DNA from: Pelistega sp.
GTDB lineage: Bacteria > Pseudomonadota > Gammaproteobacteria > Burkholderiales > Burkholderiaceae_B
Direction: 5' to 3'
Assembly: GCA_030538255.1 (NCBI GenBank)
Contig: JAUNUI010000001.1
Coordinates: 62,001 to 126,000 of the forward strand
Length of the DNA: 64,000 nucleotides
Below the pieces are notes generated by a model. That model was not told the origin of the DNA. It saw only the letters and a program-made list of their open reading frames with translations, and did no database searches. Positions within the stretch are counted from its first letter, which is position 1; every line of letters begins with the position of its first letter. Both the position numbers and the translations under genes were made by a program. Positions 47,738 to 56,905 of the stretch are shown in pieces.

Positions 47738-47773
47738 AAGACGAATACTTATCCAGAGTGTTCGTCTTTTTTA
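47738..47773. terminator. Second terminator hairpin between fur and recN
   Basis: AAGACGAATACT pairs with AGTGTTCGTCTT (one wobble) and is followed by TTTT. It lies 13 bp from the recN stop codon (minus strand), where flanking A bases are fewer, so it mainly serves fur-side transcripts. Confidence 0.75.
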
Positions 47774-47786
47774 AATGAGGCTAGCC

Positions 47787-49433
47787 TTAGTCTTGATGTG
47801 CCAGCATCTCTTGGGCATGCTGACGTGTTGTTTCAGTAATCTTCATGCCCCCTAACATCCGAGCAATTTCTTGAATACGTTCATCTTCACTCAAGCTACT
47901 AATCTGCGAAGTGGTGACGCCATCCTTGAGTTGCTTGCTCACTTCAAAATGCTGATGGGCGCATGCGGCCACCTGTGGCAAGTGGGTGACGCACAGCACT
48001 TGGTGGCGTTGACCTAAAGCGCGCAATAGTTTGCCGACGACCTCGGCCACCGCACCGCCAACGCCAGTATCGACCTCATCGAAAATTAGGGTAGGGACTT
48101 GGCTCGCTTGATTGGCCATCACCGATAAAGCCAAAGAAATCCGTGCCAATTCACCGCCAGAGGCAACTTTAGCTAGTGGACGCGGCGTAGAGCCCGCATG
48201 GCCTGCAACATTAAAGATGATGGTTTCTAAGCCGTGTGCGCTCGCTGGGCTGTCTTGTAATTCTATGGTAAATGAGCCACCTTGCATGGCTAAGGTTTGC
48301 ATGGCCTGGGTCACGGCTTGACCTAGTGCTTTGGCTGTCTTAGCACGTGCTTTACTGAGTGCCTGAGCATGCGCATCATAGTCTGCCTGTGCAGCGTCCA
48401 CTTTCGCTTGCAATGCGGCCAGGTCAATCGATTGATTGAGTTGCTCAAGCTTTTGATTCAGCGTTGTGCGTAATGTATATAATTGTTCAGGTTCTACTTT
48501 AAACTTATTAGCCGTATCAAAAAGTGCCCGCATACGTTGTTCAACATGCTCTAAGCGATCGGGGTCTAATTCAACCTTATCCAAGTAAGAGGCGAGGTCT
48601 GAAGCGGCTTCAACACAGGCGATGCGTGCGGACTCTAAGGTTTCGTAGATAGCCACTAGAGCGGGATCCTTTTGCATCAAGCTAGCAATCGTGGCACAGG
48701 CGTGAGATAACTCAGTACTGAGAGATTGCTCATCGTTGTCTAAGCGATTTAAGGTTTGTGCTGCGCCTTCGAGTAAACTTGAAGCATGGGCTAAGCGATT
48801 GTACTCAGCGTTGATTGTATCCCACTCATCCTTGCCGGGCTTGAGCGTATTCAACTCCTCTAATTGCCATTCAAGTCGTTGGCGTATCTGCTCTTGTTGC
48901 TCGCGATTCATGGTGGCTTGTTGATAGGCTTGCAAAGCAGCTTGCCAAGCTTTCCAAGAATTGGCGACTTGTTTTGTTTGTTCTTGGTGTTTGCCATGCG
49001 CATCCAACATCTGTCGTTGAGCGCTAGGCTTTAATAAGAGTTGGTGAGCGTGTTGACCATGGATGTCAATTAAGAACTCGGCGACCTCACGCAATTGGGT
49101 CAAGGTGGCAGGAGAACCATTGATAAAAGCCTTGCTCTTACCTGCGCGGTCAATCACCCGACGCAGGACCAGCTCACTATCATCAAGCTCTTGCGCTTGT
49201 AACCATTCGCGAGTGGCTTGGTTGGTCTCGAACACGGCGCTAATCGTCGTCTTATCGGCGCCCTCACGAATATAGTGCGGCTCACTGCGTTGACCTAAAC
49301 TGAGCGCCAAGGCATCAATGAGGATTGATTTACCTGCACCTGTCTCACCCGAAAATACAGTAAAGCCTTCAGCAAAGTTGATATCAACTTGATCAACAAT
49401 AACAAAATCACGAATATGAAGCGATACGAGCAT
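47787..49433 (-). CDS. recN: DNA repair protein RecN
   Basis: RecN is an SMC-like ATPase of double-strand break repair. The 548-residue product has Walker A FSGETGAGKSILIDAL, the central coiled-coil arms (about 150-370), the ABC signature VASGGELARISLALSVM and Walker B LIFDEVDTGVGGAVAEVVG with the terminal histidine switch in CVTHLPQVAA. The order recN-nadK on one strand with hrcA divergent is conserved in the Alcaligenaceae. No LexA box was found by eye upstream. Confidence 0.96.
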   Translation of the reverse strand: MLVSLHIRDFVIVDQVDINFAEGFTVFSGETGAGKSILIDALALSLGQRSEPHYIREGADKTTISAVFETNQATREWLQAQELDDSELVLRRVIDRAGKSKAFINGSPATLTQLREVAEFLIDIHGQHAHQLLLKPSAQRQMLDAHGKHQEQTKQVANSWKAWQAALQAYQQATMNREQQEQIRQRLEWQLEELNTLKPGKDEWDTINAEYNRLAHASSLLEGAAQTLNRLDNDEQSLSTELSHACATIASLMQKDPALVAIYETLESARIACVEAASDLASYLDKVELDPDRLEHVEQRMRALFDTANKFKVEPEQLYTLRTTLNQKLEQLNQSIDLAALQAKVDAAQADYDAHAQALSKARAKTAKALGQAVTQAMQTLAMQGGSFTIELQDSPASAHGLETIIFNVAGHAGSTPRPLAKVASGGELARISLALSVMANQASQVPTLIFDEVDTGVGGAVAEVVGKLLRALGQRHQVLCVTHLPQVAACAHQHFEVSKQLKDGVTTSQISSLSEDERIQEIARMLGGMKITETTRQHAQEMLAHQD

Positions 49434-49469
49434 CTTGATTAACCTATTTTCTTACTCACTTAAACTTGT

Positions 49470-49690
49470 TTGTTTTAACTTCCGGCCTTCGTAGCACTTC
49501 CGACCTTCATGCTGCTTCAGCCCTTAACGTGCGGTATATCTAAGTTTTGTGGCACTTCCGATCTTAACGGCCATAACTTCGACCATAGCTTCCATGACGA
49601 CTAGCCATTACTCGCCGCTCTGCTCGTCATTACTTCAAGCCTTAACGGGGCACTACTGAACTTTATCGTACATCAGGCCTTCATATAGTA
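49470..49690. repeat. Highly degenerate repeat-like sequence between recN and nadK
   Basis: The gap contains many variants of CACTTCCGACCTT / TTCAAGCCTTAACG spaced about 18-21 bp, clearest at 49479-49540 (ACTTCCGGCCTTCGTAGC, then ACTTCCGACCTTCATGC). It appears to be a decayed tandem array; the 266 bp gap has no gene. Confidence 0.4.
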
Positions 49691-49699
49691 TTTCAAACC

Positions 49700-50599
49700 T
49701 TAACCATCTTTATCCGTCACTTCAGGCATGATGTTCCAATGCAGTTTCTGGCGCAGCGTAGAGAAAAAGCTGTAGCCAATAGGATGTAAAAATTCGATTT
49801 GATGACTGGCTTTCTTAACCACAATCTGATCGCCTTCTTGCAAATCAGACCAGGTTTGCATATCAAAGTGAACGTTAGCACCAGTACCTGCACGACTAAT
49901 TTCTGAAAGTGTTAATGTTAATACCCCATCTGAAGGTACGGCAATTGGGCGGTTGGATAAGGTTTGTGGCGCCACAGGTACCAAGAGAAACGCATTTACG
50001 GTTGGGTGCAGAATAGGGCCGTTGGCCGATAATGAATATGCGGTTGAGCCAGTCGGTGTCGATACAATTAAGCCGTCAGCACGTTGCTTATACATATGTT
50101 CATTATTATAATCCACACTGATTTCAATCATGCCTCCGCGCCCAGCACGGTTAAGCACGACATCGTTCAAGGCTAAGGCGCTAGTTAATACCTTGCCATC
50201 GCGGATAATTGAGCCCTCAAGTAAGGTGCGACATTCGCTTTCGTATTTACCTTCAAGCACGGATTTTACGGCATCAATCGAGCGGTCAACGGGAATATCC
50301 GTGATAAAACCTAAGCGGCCATGATTGATCCCTACCAAGGGAACATTGTATCTGGCTAAGGTACGCGCCACACCTAACATGGTGCCGTCGCCTCCCATAA
50401 CAATGGCGAGATCGGCAGTCTGGCCAATCTCCTCGACACTGGCCGTTGGATATTCATGAACTTGTGTATTATCGGCAGTGGCTTGTTCAATTAAGACATT
50501 GACATGGGCTTGCTCGAGTACTTTAGCAAGCTCACGCAAGGGGCCGTCCATCCCTGAGTCTTGATAACGACCAAATAAGGCTACAGTTGAAAAATGCAT
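49700..50599 (-). CDS. nadK: NAD kinase
   Basis: NadK phosphorylates NAD to NADP. At 299 residues it has normal length. Visible motifs are the ATP-binding VMGGDGTMLGVARTL, VGINHGRLGFITD, the ALNDVVLNR acid and the glycine-rich ADGLIVSTPTGSTAYSLSANGPI. It follows recN's gene upstream on the same strand and diverges from hrcA across about 117 bp. Confidence 0.97.
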   Translation of the reverse strand: MHFSTVALFGRYQDSGMDGPLRELAKVLEQAHVNVLIEQATADNTQVHEYPTASVEEIGQTADLAIVMGGDGTMLGVARTLARYNVPLVGINHGRLGFITDIPVDRSIDAVKSVLEGKYESECRTLLEGSIIRDGKVLTSALALNDVVLNRAGRGGMIEISVDYNNEHMYKQRADGLIVSTPTGSTAYSLSANGPILHPTVNAFLLVPVAPQTLSNRPIAVPSDGVLTLTLSEISRAGTGANVHFDMQTWSDLQEGDQIVVKKASHQIEFLHPIGYSFFSTLRQKLHWNIMPEVTDKDG

Positions 50600-50716
50600 G
50601 TGCTGACCATATACAGTAAAATGTGTTAAGTATAGTTTAATTGGTATATTCTACCTGTGCTTTAGTTTTTCAACGAGTTGGATGACAAAAAAATCCTATT
50701 TTATTGTGTGGAAGTT

Positions 50717-51715
50717 ATGGATGATCGTTCTCGCTACCTTTTGACCGCTTTAATCGAGCATTATATTGAAGACGGTCAGCCTGTTGGCTCTAAGGCCTTG
50801 GCGCAACAGTTTAAGTTGTCGCCAGCGACGATTCGCAATGTGATGGCCGAGCTTGAGGCTTTAGGATTTATCCAAAGTCCGCATACCTCGGCGGGACGTA
50901 TACCTACGCCTAAGGGCTATCGCATGTTTGTCGATCACTTATTGTCAGTGCAGTCGTTCCAGGTAGAGCAGCCGGAAGATTGGCAACGCGCCTTTGTTGA
51001 TAACTCACCTAAGCAAGCGATTAATACCGCCGCCAGTTTAGTCTCGAATTTAACCAGTTTTGCGGGCATGGTCTTAACCCCACAACGTGCGCAGATTTTC
51101 CGTCATATTGAATTTATTCGCCTCTCCGATAAGCGTATTTTACTCATTGTCGTGACCCCTGATGGCGATGTGCAAAACCGCATCCTCAGCGTCAATAAAG
51201 ACTACAAGGAGACTGAACTGACGCAAGCGGCGAACTTTTTTAATCAACACTTTAGCGGCAAGTCCTTCAATGAGGTGCGGGTGGAATTGGCCCAGCAGCT
51301 GCAAACACTTAAAGAAGACATCTCACGCCTGATGCAAGCCGCCGTGGACTGTGGCCATGATATGCGTCAGGATGAAGTGTTGATTTCAGGTGAGCGGCAC
51401 CTATTGGATGTGGTGGATATTGCCTCGGATATGAATCGCTTGCGCCAGACATTTTCACTCTTTGAGCAAAAGACTGAGCTCTTGCAATTGTTTGATGTTT
51501 CCTCTAACTCCCAAGGCGTGCAAATTTATATCGGCGGGGAGTCGCAATTATTACCTTTGGATGATGTCTCTGTTATCACAGCACCTTATGAAGTTAATGG
51601 TAAAATTGTGGGCTGTCTAGGCGTTATCGGTCCAAGTCGCATGTCTTATGATCGGGTGATCCCTATTGTCGATATTACCGCGCGCTTATTAAGTAGTGCG
51701 CTAAGTCAAGATTAA
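50717..51715 (+). CDS. hrcA: Heat-inducible transcription repressor HrcA
   Basis: HrcA represses class I heat-shock operons by binding CIRCE elements. The protein is 332 residues from ATG 50717, which gives the standard MDDRSRYLLTALIEHYIEDG start; the frame is open to a TTG at 50678 but those 13 residues do not belong to the family. The winged helix (LSPATIRNVMAELEALGFIQSPHTSAGRIPTPKGYR) and the C-terminal GGESQLLPLDDVSVITAPY are clear. No CIRCE element was seen near grpE or dnaK here, so its targets (for example groESL) probably lie elsewhere. hemH follows after 7 bp. Confidence 0.94.
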   Translation: MDDRSRYLLTALIEHYIEDGQPVGSKALAQQFKLSPATIRNVMAELEALGFIQSPHTSAGRIPTPKGYRMFVDHLLSVQSFQVEQPEDWQRAFVDNSPKQAINTAASLVSNLTSFAGMVLTPQRAQIFRHIEFIRLSDKRILLIVVTPDGDVQNRILSVNKDYKETELTQAANFFNQHFSGKSFNEVRVELAQQLQTLKEDISRLMQAAVDCGHDMRQDEVLISGERHLLDVVDIASDMNRLRQTFSLFEQKTELLQLFDVSSNSQGVQIYIGGESQLLPLDDVSVITAPYEVNGKIVGCLGVIGPSRMSYDRVIPIVDITARLLSSALSQD

Positions 51716-51722
51716 GTTTTTT

Positions 51723-52736
51723 ATGATGTCAATTCCTCAAAGTGCTTCGAAACAAGAAACCATTGGTGTCCTGTTGATTAATTTAGGTACGCCTGCAAGT
51801 TATCAAGCGAAAGATATTCGTGCTTACTTAAATGAGTTCCTCTCCGATCCGCGCGTTGTGGAATTGCCTAAGCTATTATGGCAACCCATTTTAAAAGGCT
51901 TTGTGTTGCCGTTTCGACCGCGTCATTTGGTTGAAAAATATCGTCTCGTATGGATGCAAGGTGGTTCACCCCTGTGGGTGTATAGCCAAGCTCAGGCTCA
52001 GGCTTTACAAGCACGGTTTGCACCAGAACAGGTGATTGTCGAGGTGGCCATGCGTTATGGTGAGCCTGATTTAGGCAAAACTTTGCGCCGTCTTCAAGCG
52101 CAAGGCTGTGATCGGATTCTGATTGTACCGATGTATCCTCAATATGCGGGGAGTACCACAGCGACGATTGTGGACCGCATTGCCGACATCTTAAAGCCTA
52201 TGCGCGAGCAACCTGATTTACGCTATATCAAGTGCTTTGCTCGTCACCCAGGCTATATACAAGCCTTGGCCCATAAGGTGTCGAGTTTTTGGCAGGCGCA
52301 TGGTACGCCACAGAAATTGTTATTAAGTTTTCATGGTTTGCCACAGCGTACCGTCGATGAAGGTGATCCTTATCAGAAAGATTGTTTGTCAACTACGCAA
52401 CAGTTGCGTGAGGCCTTGAGTGCTTATAATGTGCCGATTGAGGCGAGTTTCCAAAGTCAATTTGGTAAGGCGAAGTGGATTGGACCTGCAACCCAAGCTA
52501 CGCTTGAGTCTTATCCTGCACAAGGCATTACTTCAGTGGATGTGATGTGTCCTGGCTTTGTGGCTGATTGCTTAGAAACCCTAGAAGAAATTCAGTTGGG
52601 CTGTGCCGAAGCCTTCCACCAACATGGTGGCCAGCAGTTTCGGTATATCCCATGTTTAAATGATGATGAGGTATGGATTGATGCGTTAGGCACGATGGTG
52701 TCGGAGCAACTTCAATCTTGGCCCTCGACTAAATAA
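51723..52736 (+). CDS. hemH: Ferrochelatase
   Basis: HemH inserts Fe(II) into protoporphyrin IX, the last step of haem synthesis. The 337-residue protein has GVLLINLGTPAS at the N-terminus, FLSDPRVVELP, MQGGSPLWVYSQ, PMYPQYAGSTTATIVD, the catalytic His in LLSFHGLPQRTVDEGDPY, FQSQFGKAKWIGPAT and CPGFVADCLETLEEI with the catalytic Glu. There are no extra iron-sulphur cysteines at the end. Start may be ATG 51723 or the next ATG 51726. It forms a likely unit with hrcA (7 bp) and the carbonic-anhydrase-like gene (12 bp). Confidence 0.97.
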   Translation: MMSIPQSASKQETIGVLLINLGTPASYQAKDIRAYLNEFLSDPRVVELPKLLWQPILKGFVLPFRPRHLVEKYRLVWMQGGSPLWVYSQAQAQALQARFAPEQVIVEVAMRYGEPDLGKTLRRLQAQGCDRILIVPMYPQYAGSTTATIVDRIADILKPMREQPDLRYIKCFARHPGYIQALAHKVSSFWQAHGTPQKLLLSFHGLPQRTVDEGDPYQKDCLSTTQQLREALSAYNVPIEASFQSQFGKAKWIGPATQATLESYPAQGITSVDVMCPGFVADCLETLEEIQLGCAEAFHQHGGQQFRYIPCLNDDEVWIDALGTMVSEQLQSWPSTK

Positions 52737-52748
52737 AGAGAGTAAATT

Positions 52749-53309
52749 ATGTTACGTAAAAATCCCCGTGGTGACTACCCGGAAGTGCATGAGAGCGCTT
52801 TCGTTGACCCGACTGCGATCTTATGTGGTCTGATTAAAGTTGGACCGAACGTCTTTATTGGCCCATACGCGGTCATTCGTGCTGACGAAGTTGATGAAAA
52901 TGGTGAGATGGAGCCTATCGTGATTGGTGCCAACTCGAATATTCAAGATGGCGTGGTGATTCACTCTAAAGATGGCGCTAGCGTGACCATCGGTGAGCAT
53001 ACCTCAATCGCCCACCGTTCAATTGTGCACGGTCCATGTGTCGTGGGTTCTCACGTATTTATTGGCTTTAACTCGGTATTGTTTAATACCACTGTGGGTG
53101 ATCATGCCGTGGTACGTCATAACTGTGTGGTTGATGGTCATGACATTCCCCCATCGTTCTATTTGCCATCAGCGACCCTCGTTAGCCGTGCGACTGATTT
53201 GAATAAACTTAAAACTGTACCTGATGATGCACGCGAATTCTCAGAGTCTGTGATGCATACCAATGTGAGCTTGGCTTGTGCTTACCGTAAGGTTCAGAAT
53301 ACTTTCTAA
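52749..53309 (+). CDS. Gamma-carbonic-anhydrase-like hexapeptide-repeat protein
   Basis: A 186-residue left-handed beta-helix protein. Hexapeptide repeats run from AFVDPTAILCGLIKVGPNVFIGPYAVIRAD onward. The histidines in DGVVIHSKDG, SIAHRSIVHG fit the zinc site of gamma-class carbonic anhydrases, although the family also contains acyltransferase-like and inactive members. Its C-terminal segment (ESVMHTNVSLACAYRKVQNTF) is helical, as in gamma-class proteins. It follows hemH by 12 bp and ends before a strong terminator at 53441. Activity is not certain. Confidence 0.82.
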   Translation: MLRKNPRGDYPEVHESAFVDPTAILCGLIKVGPNVFIGPYAVIRADEVDENGEMEPIVIGANSNIQDGVVIHSKDGASVTIGEHTSIAHRSIVHGPCVVGSHVFIGFNSVLFNTTVGDHAVVRHNCVVDGHDIPPSFYLPSATLVSRATDLNKLKTVPDDAREFSESVMHTNVSLACAYRKVQNTF

Positions 53310-53440
53310 AAGCCCTCGCGTGCCTAAACAGCGCAGTGGTAGTTAAAGAGTCTAAGGAATAGGAAAATGCCCAAGGTGCCTTAATCTAGGACGGTCTCTA
53401 TAGTGAGTCAGCGAATGTACAGGCACAATGACTTTTAACA

Positions 53441-53476
53441 AAAATCGGCTGCTATGAAATGGGAGCCGATTTTTTT
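53441..53476 (+). terminator. Terminator after the carbonic-anhydrase-like gene
   Basis: AAAATCGGCT pairs with AGCCGATTTT around a 13 nt loop and is followed by T to 53476. Confidence 0.88.
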
Positions 53477-53596
53477 ATGGACTTTTTAAGAAATCCTTGA
53501 GCACTTAGCTTCCTTATTTTTAATGCGAGGAGTTTTTTCTTTCGTTTCGTGATTTTAAGGTAGGCCCTTTTTTCTTAGTCGAGCCTGCTTTTTCCC

Positions 53597-53624
53597 CTTG
53601 AAAAAAGAAAAGCTGTCCTTATGT
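53597..53624 (+). promoter_or_regulatory. Sigma-32-like heat-shock promoter of grpE
   Basis: CTTGAAA (53597-53603) and CCTTATGT (53617-53624) are separated by 13 bp, matching the sigma-32 pattern CTTGAAA-N13/14-CCCCATNT with the -35 perfect and most of the -10. It lies 38 bp before the grpE ATG. Confidence 0.65.
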
Positions 53625-53662
53625 ACACAGGATAAAGACCGTTTTATGGAGAATTTCCACAT

Positions 53663-54241
53663 ATGTCACAAGATAATCAACACCAGCAAGAACAAGATAT
53701 TGATGCAGCAGCACAAGAAGCAACAAGCTTAGAAGAAGGCGTAGAGCTAGACGCCGCAGTAGAAGAGGTCATCCTTGAGGATAGCCCAGAACAGAATTTG
53801 ATTGGCGAGCTACAAACCGAGGTATTAGCGCTGAAAGATCAACTATTGCGTGCGCATGCCGAGATGGAAAATATTCGTCGTCGTTCGCAAGACGAAGTGG
53901 CTAAAGCGCGTAAGTTTGGTACAGAGTCGTTTGCCGAGAGTTTGATTCCTGTACGCGACAGTCTTGAGGCCGGTTTAGCCCAAGAAAACCAAGCGGCAGA
54001 AGATTTCAGAGCGGGTATGGAAACCACGCTACGCCAATTGACTGCAGCTTTTGATCGTAATCATCTAAAAGAAGTGAACCCTGCGGTAGGCGATAAGTTC
54101 GACCCGAATGTGCATCAGGCTATCTCATCAGTGCCGAATCCTGAGGTTGCGGCGAACTGCGTGATGCAGACTCTACAGAAGGGGTATACCATGGCTGAGC
54201 GCGTATTACGCCCGGCCTTAGTGATTGTTTCTGCAGGTTAA
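53663..54241 (+). CDS. grpE: Nucleotide exchange factor GrpE
   Basis: GrpE releases ADP from DnaK. The 192-residue protein has a Gln/Glu/Ala-rich disordered N-terminus, a long helix (about 45-90, LKDQLLRAHAEMENIRRRSQDEVAKARKFG) and the C-terminal beta domain with FDPNVHQAISSVPNPEV and GYTMAERVLRPALVIVS. It begins the chaperone cluster grpE-thioredoxin-dnaK-dnaJ and has a sigma-32-like promoter. Confidence 0.96.
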   Translation: MSQDNQHQQEQDIDAAAQEATSLEEGVELDAAVEEVILEDSPEQNLIGELQTEVLALKDQLLRAHAEMENIRRRSQDEVAKARKFGTESFAESLIPVRDSLEAGLAQENQAAEDFRAGMETTLRQLTAAFDRNHLKEVNPAVGDKFDPNVHQAISSVPNPEVAANCVMQTLQKGYTMAERVLRPALVIVSAG

Positions 54242-54242
54242 A

Positions 54243-54290
54243 ATTTAGAGGGCTGAGCTTTGAGTCATTTAGAGGACTGAGCCTTGAGCC
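54243..54290. repeat. 24 bp tandem duplication after grpE
   Basis: ATTTAGAGGGCTGAGCTTTG... (54243-54266) is followed at once by ATTTAGAGGACTGAGCCTTG... (54267-54290), differing at a few bases. It begins 2 bp after the grpE stop codon. Confidence 0.8.
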
Positions 54291-54352
54291 CTGTTTTTCA
54301 AGACTTGGGTGGGTCAGTATGAACGCTCAATCTCTAGTGGGATGCGGTAGGA

Positions 54353-54739
54353 ATGACGACAAACTTTGAGCCGAGCGCCTTTTTCCAAGAGTTTGGCATG
54401 CAAGCCACGAGTAGCCAAACTTTTGATGAACAGATACAAAATACCGCCGATGACTTGGTGTGTATTTTCTTATGGGGTCAGGATTGCTATAACTGCAATG
54501 TCTTTAAACAGACAGCAATGGGCATGAAAGAGAAAATTCAGGGCTTAAATTTACGCTGGTTTCAAGCTGATGTTTACCAAGACGAGGCACTAGGGTTGAA
54601 GTTTGGCTTACATGGCGTGCCGACATTTGTCTTCTTTTATCGTGGTCGCCGCCTAGGTCGCATCTCAGGATGGCAAGGGCTGCCGTATTTTACACAGGTG
54701 GTTGAGGACTTAAGAAAAAAAATTCAACAACCATCTTGA
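54353..54739 (+). CDS. Thioredoxin-fold protein encoded between grpE and dnaK
   Basis: A 128-residue cytoplasmic protein with a thioredoxin fold. The Cys45-Tyr-Asn-Cys48 motif in FLWGQDCYNCNVF replaces the WCGPC type, and the cis-proline is in HGVPTFVFFYRGRRLGR. It should carry out disulphide exchange, but the partner is unknown. Its position inside the chaperone cluster suggests a role in redox protection during heat shock; this is inferred from context. Its stop codon overlaps a sigma-32-like -35 box for dnaK. Confidence 0.85.
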   Translation: MTTNFEPSAFFQEFGMQATSSQTFDEQIQNTADDLVCIFLWGQDCYNCNVFKQTAMGMKEKIQGLNLRWFQADVYQDEALGLKFGLHGVPTFVFFYRGRRLGRISGWQGLPYFTQVVEDLRKKIQQPS

Positions 54740-54762
54740 AAATAAATTAAGTACCCCTACAT
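54735..54762 (+). promoter_or_regulatory. Sigma-32-like heat-shock promoter of dnaK
   Basis: CTTGAAA (54735-54741), 13 bp, CCCTACAT (54755-54762) matches the sigma-32 consensus well at -35 and moderately at -10. A second CTTGAAA occurs at about 54823 but without a good -10. It lies 120 bp before dnaK. Confidence 0.55.
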
Positions 54763-54881
54763 AGGGAGTATGAGAATGAAACCTTATTGATCAGTCCAAG
54801 CGCTAAACAATAATTAGCGGCGACTTGAAAGCGAATAAGGTTTTTTAATGAAATTTAGATTATTTATGCAAAGGTGCAAAA

Positions 54882-56798
54882 ATGGGAAAAATCATTGGTA
54901 TTGACTTAGGTACAACCAACAGCTGTGTATCATTTGTTGACGGCGACCAAGTTAAAATTATCGAGAACGCTGAAGGCGGTCGTACTACCCCTTCAATCGT
55001 TGCCTATGCGGAAGATGGCGAAGTATTAGTAGGTGCGCCTGCTAAGCGTCAAGCGGTTACTAACCCTAAAAATACTATTTATGCGGTTAAGCGTTTGATC
55101 GGCCGTAAATTTACCGATAAAGAAGTACAGAAAGACATCAACTTGATGCCTTATAGCATTGTTAAAGCCGATAACGGTGACGCCTGGGTTGAAGCGCAAG
55201 GCAAGAAGATGGCGCCTCCACAAGTGTCAGCCGATATTCTTCGCAAGATGAAGAAAAGTGCGGAAGACTTCCTTGGTGAAGAAGTGACCGAAGCTGTGAT
55301 TACGGTGCCTGCTTACTTTAACGATAGCCAACGTCAAGCCACGAAAGACGCAGGTCGCATTGCTGGTCTAGAAGTTAAGCGTATCATTAACGAACCAACA
55401 GCAGCTGCTTTAGCCTTCGGTCTTGATAAGGTCGGTAAGGGTGATCGTAAAATTGCCGTGTTCGACTTAGGTGGTGGTACATTTGACGTATCGATCATTG
55501 AGATTGCTGACGTTGATGGTGAGAAGCAATTCGAAGTATTGTCAACTAACGGTGACACCTTCTTAGGTGGTGAAGACTTTGACCAACGCATTATTGATTA
55601 CATCATCGCTGAGTTCAAGAAAGAGCAAGCGGTGGATTTATCGAAAGATGTATTGGCACTACAACGCTTGAAAGAAGCGGCAGAGAAAGCCAAGATTGAA
55701 CTTTCTTCAACCACGCAGACTGAAATTAACTTGCCGTACATCACTGCTGATGCAACAGGTCCAAAACACTTAACCTTGAAAATCACCCGTGCTAAGTTAG
55801 AAGCATTAGTGGAAGACTTGATTGAGCGTACGATTGAACCATGCCGTGTAGCGGTGAAAGACGCAGGTATTAAAGTCGGTGAGATTGATGATGTTATCTT
55901 GGTAGGCGGTATGACTCGTATGCCTAAAGTTCAAGATAAGGTGAAAGAATTCTTCGGTAAAGAACCACGTAAAGACGTGAACCCTGATGAAGCAGTCGCT
56001 TCAGGTGCGGCGATTCAAGGTTCGGTGTTATCGGGTGATCGTTCTGACGTCTTGTTATTAGACGTTACCCCATTGTCTCTGGGTATTGAGACCTTGGGTG
56101 GCGTGATGACCAAGATGATCCAAAAGAACACCACGATTCCGACACGTTTCTCGCAAGTGTTCTCAACCGCTGAAGACAATCAGCCAGCCGTGACCATTAA
56201 GGTTTACCAAGGTGAGCGTGAGATTGCGGCAGGTAATAAGTCATTAGGTGAGTTTAATCTTGAAGGTATTCCTCCATCACCACGTGGTTTACCACAGATT
56301 GAAGTGACATTTGACATCGACGCTAACGGTATCTTGCATGTATCAGCCAAAGATAAGGGCACGGGTAAAGAAAACAAAATTACCATTAAAGCCAACTCTG
56401 GTCTAAGCGATGCGGAAATCGAGCGTATGGTGAAAGATGCGGAAGCGAATGCGGAAGAAGATCACCGCTTAGCTGAGTTAGTGCAGACACGTAACCAAGC
56501 AGATGGCCTGGTGCATTCAACCCGTAAATCTTTAGAAGAGTATGGCGATAAGCTAGAGGCTTCAGAGAAAGAAGCGATTGAAGCAGCGATCAAGGACCTT
56601 GAAGAAGCCATCAAAGGCGACGATAAGGCGGACATTGATGCGAAGGTTGAAGCACTTGGTGCAGCTTCTCAGAAATTAGGTGAGAAGATGTATGCCGATA
56701 TGCAGCAAGCACAAGCGGCAGCTGAAGGTGCACAAGCAGCGCCTGCCGATGATAATGTGGTTGATGCGGACTTTAAAGAAGTTAAGCGTGATGCATAA
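54882..56798 (+). CDS. dnaK: Chaperone protein DnaK (Hsp70)
   Basis: DnaK is the ATP-dependent Hsp70 of the cytoplasm. The 638-residue protein has [16 protein letters not shown] at the N-terminus, the [17 protein letters not shown] and [13 protein letters not shown]ase motifs, the [20 protein letters not shown] linker and substrate domain, and the C-terminal lid ending in [11 protein letters not shown]. Codon usage looks optimised. It is followed by a strong hairpin and then dnaJ. Confidence 0.98.
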   Translation: MGKIIGIDLGTTNSCVSFVDGDQVKIIENAEGGRTTPSIVAYAEDGEVLVGAPAKRQAVTNPKNTIYAVKRLIGRKFTDKEVQKDINLMPYSIVKADNGDAWVEAQGKKMAPPQVSADILRKMKKSAEDFLGEEVTEAVITVPAYFNDSQRQATKDAGRIAGLEVKRIINEPTAAALAFGLDKVGKGDRKIAVFDLGGGTFDVSIIEIADVDGEKQFEVLSTNGDTFLGGEDFDQRIIDYIIAEFKKEQAVDLSKDVLALQRLKEAAEKAKIELSSTTQTEINLPYITADATGPKHLTLKITRAKLEALVEDLIERTIEPCRVAVKDAGIKVGEIDDVILVGGMTRMPKVQDKVKEFFGKEPRKDVNPDEAVASGAAIQGSVLSGDRSDVLLLDVTPLSLGIETLGGVMTKMIQKNTTIPTRFSQVFSTAEDNQPAVTIKVYQGEREIAAGNKSLGEFNLEGIPPSPRGLPQIEVTFDIDANGILHVSAKDKGTGKENKITIKANSGLSDAEIERMVKDAEANAEEDHRLAELVQTRNQADGLVHSTRKSLEEYGDKLEASEKEAIEAAIKDLEEAIKGDDKADIDAKVEALGAASQKLGEKMYADMQQAQAAAEGAQAAPADDNVVDADFKEVKRDA

Positions 56799-56825
56799 TC
56801 TGGCTCAAGCCTAAACGTTAGAAGG

Positions 56826-56857
56826 TACCCAGTAAGGCTCTTGAGCCTTGCTGGGTA
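56826..56857 (+). terminator. Hairpin between dnaK and dnaJ
   Basis: TACCCAGTAAGGCTC pairs with GAGCCTTGCTGGGTA (one wobble) around TT. No T run follows directly, so it may protect the dnaK mRNA end or attenuate dnaJ rather than fully terminate. Confidence 0.65.
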
Positions 56858-56905
56858 TATCGCATTTTAAATAGAGATAAAAGTAAAGAATAGGGCGTAT
56901 TCATA

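Larger units (their letters stand above)
53310..53662. other. 353 bp gap with terminator and heat-shock promoter before grpE
   Basis: The gap holds a strong terminator (53441-53476) closing the hrcA-hemH unit and a sigma-32-like promoter (53597-53624) for grpE. No small gene was recognised in it. Confidence 0.7.
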
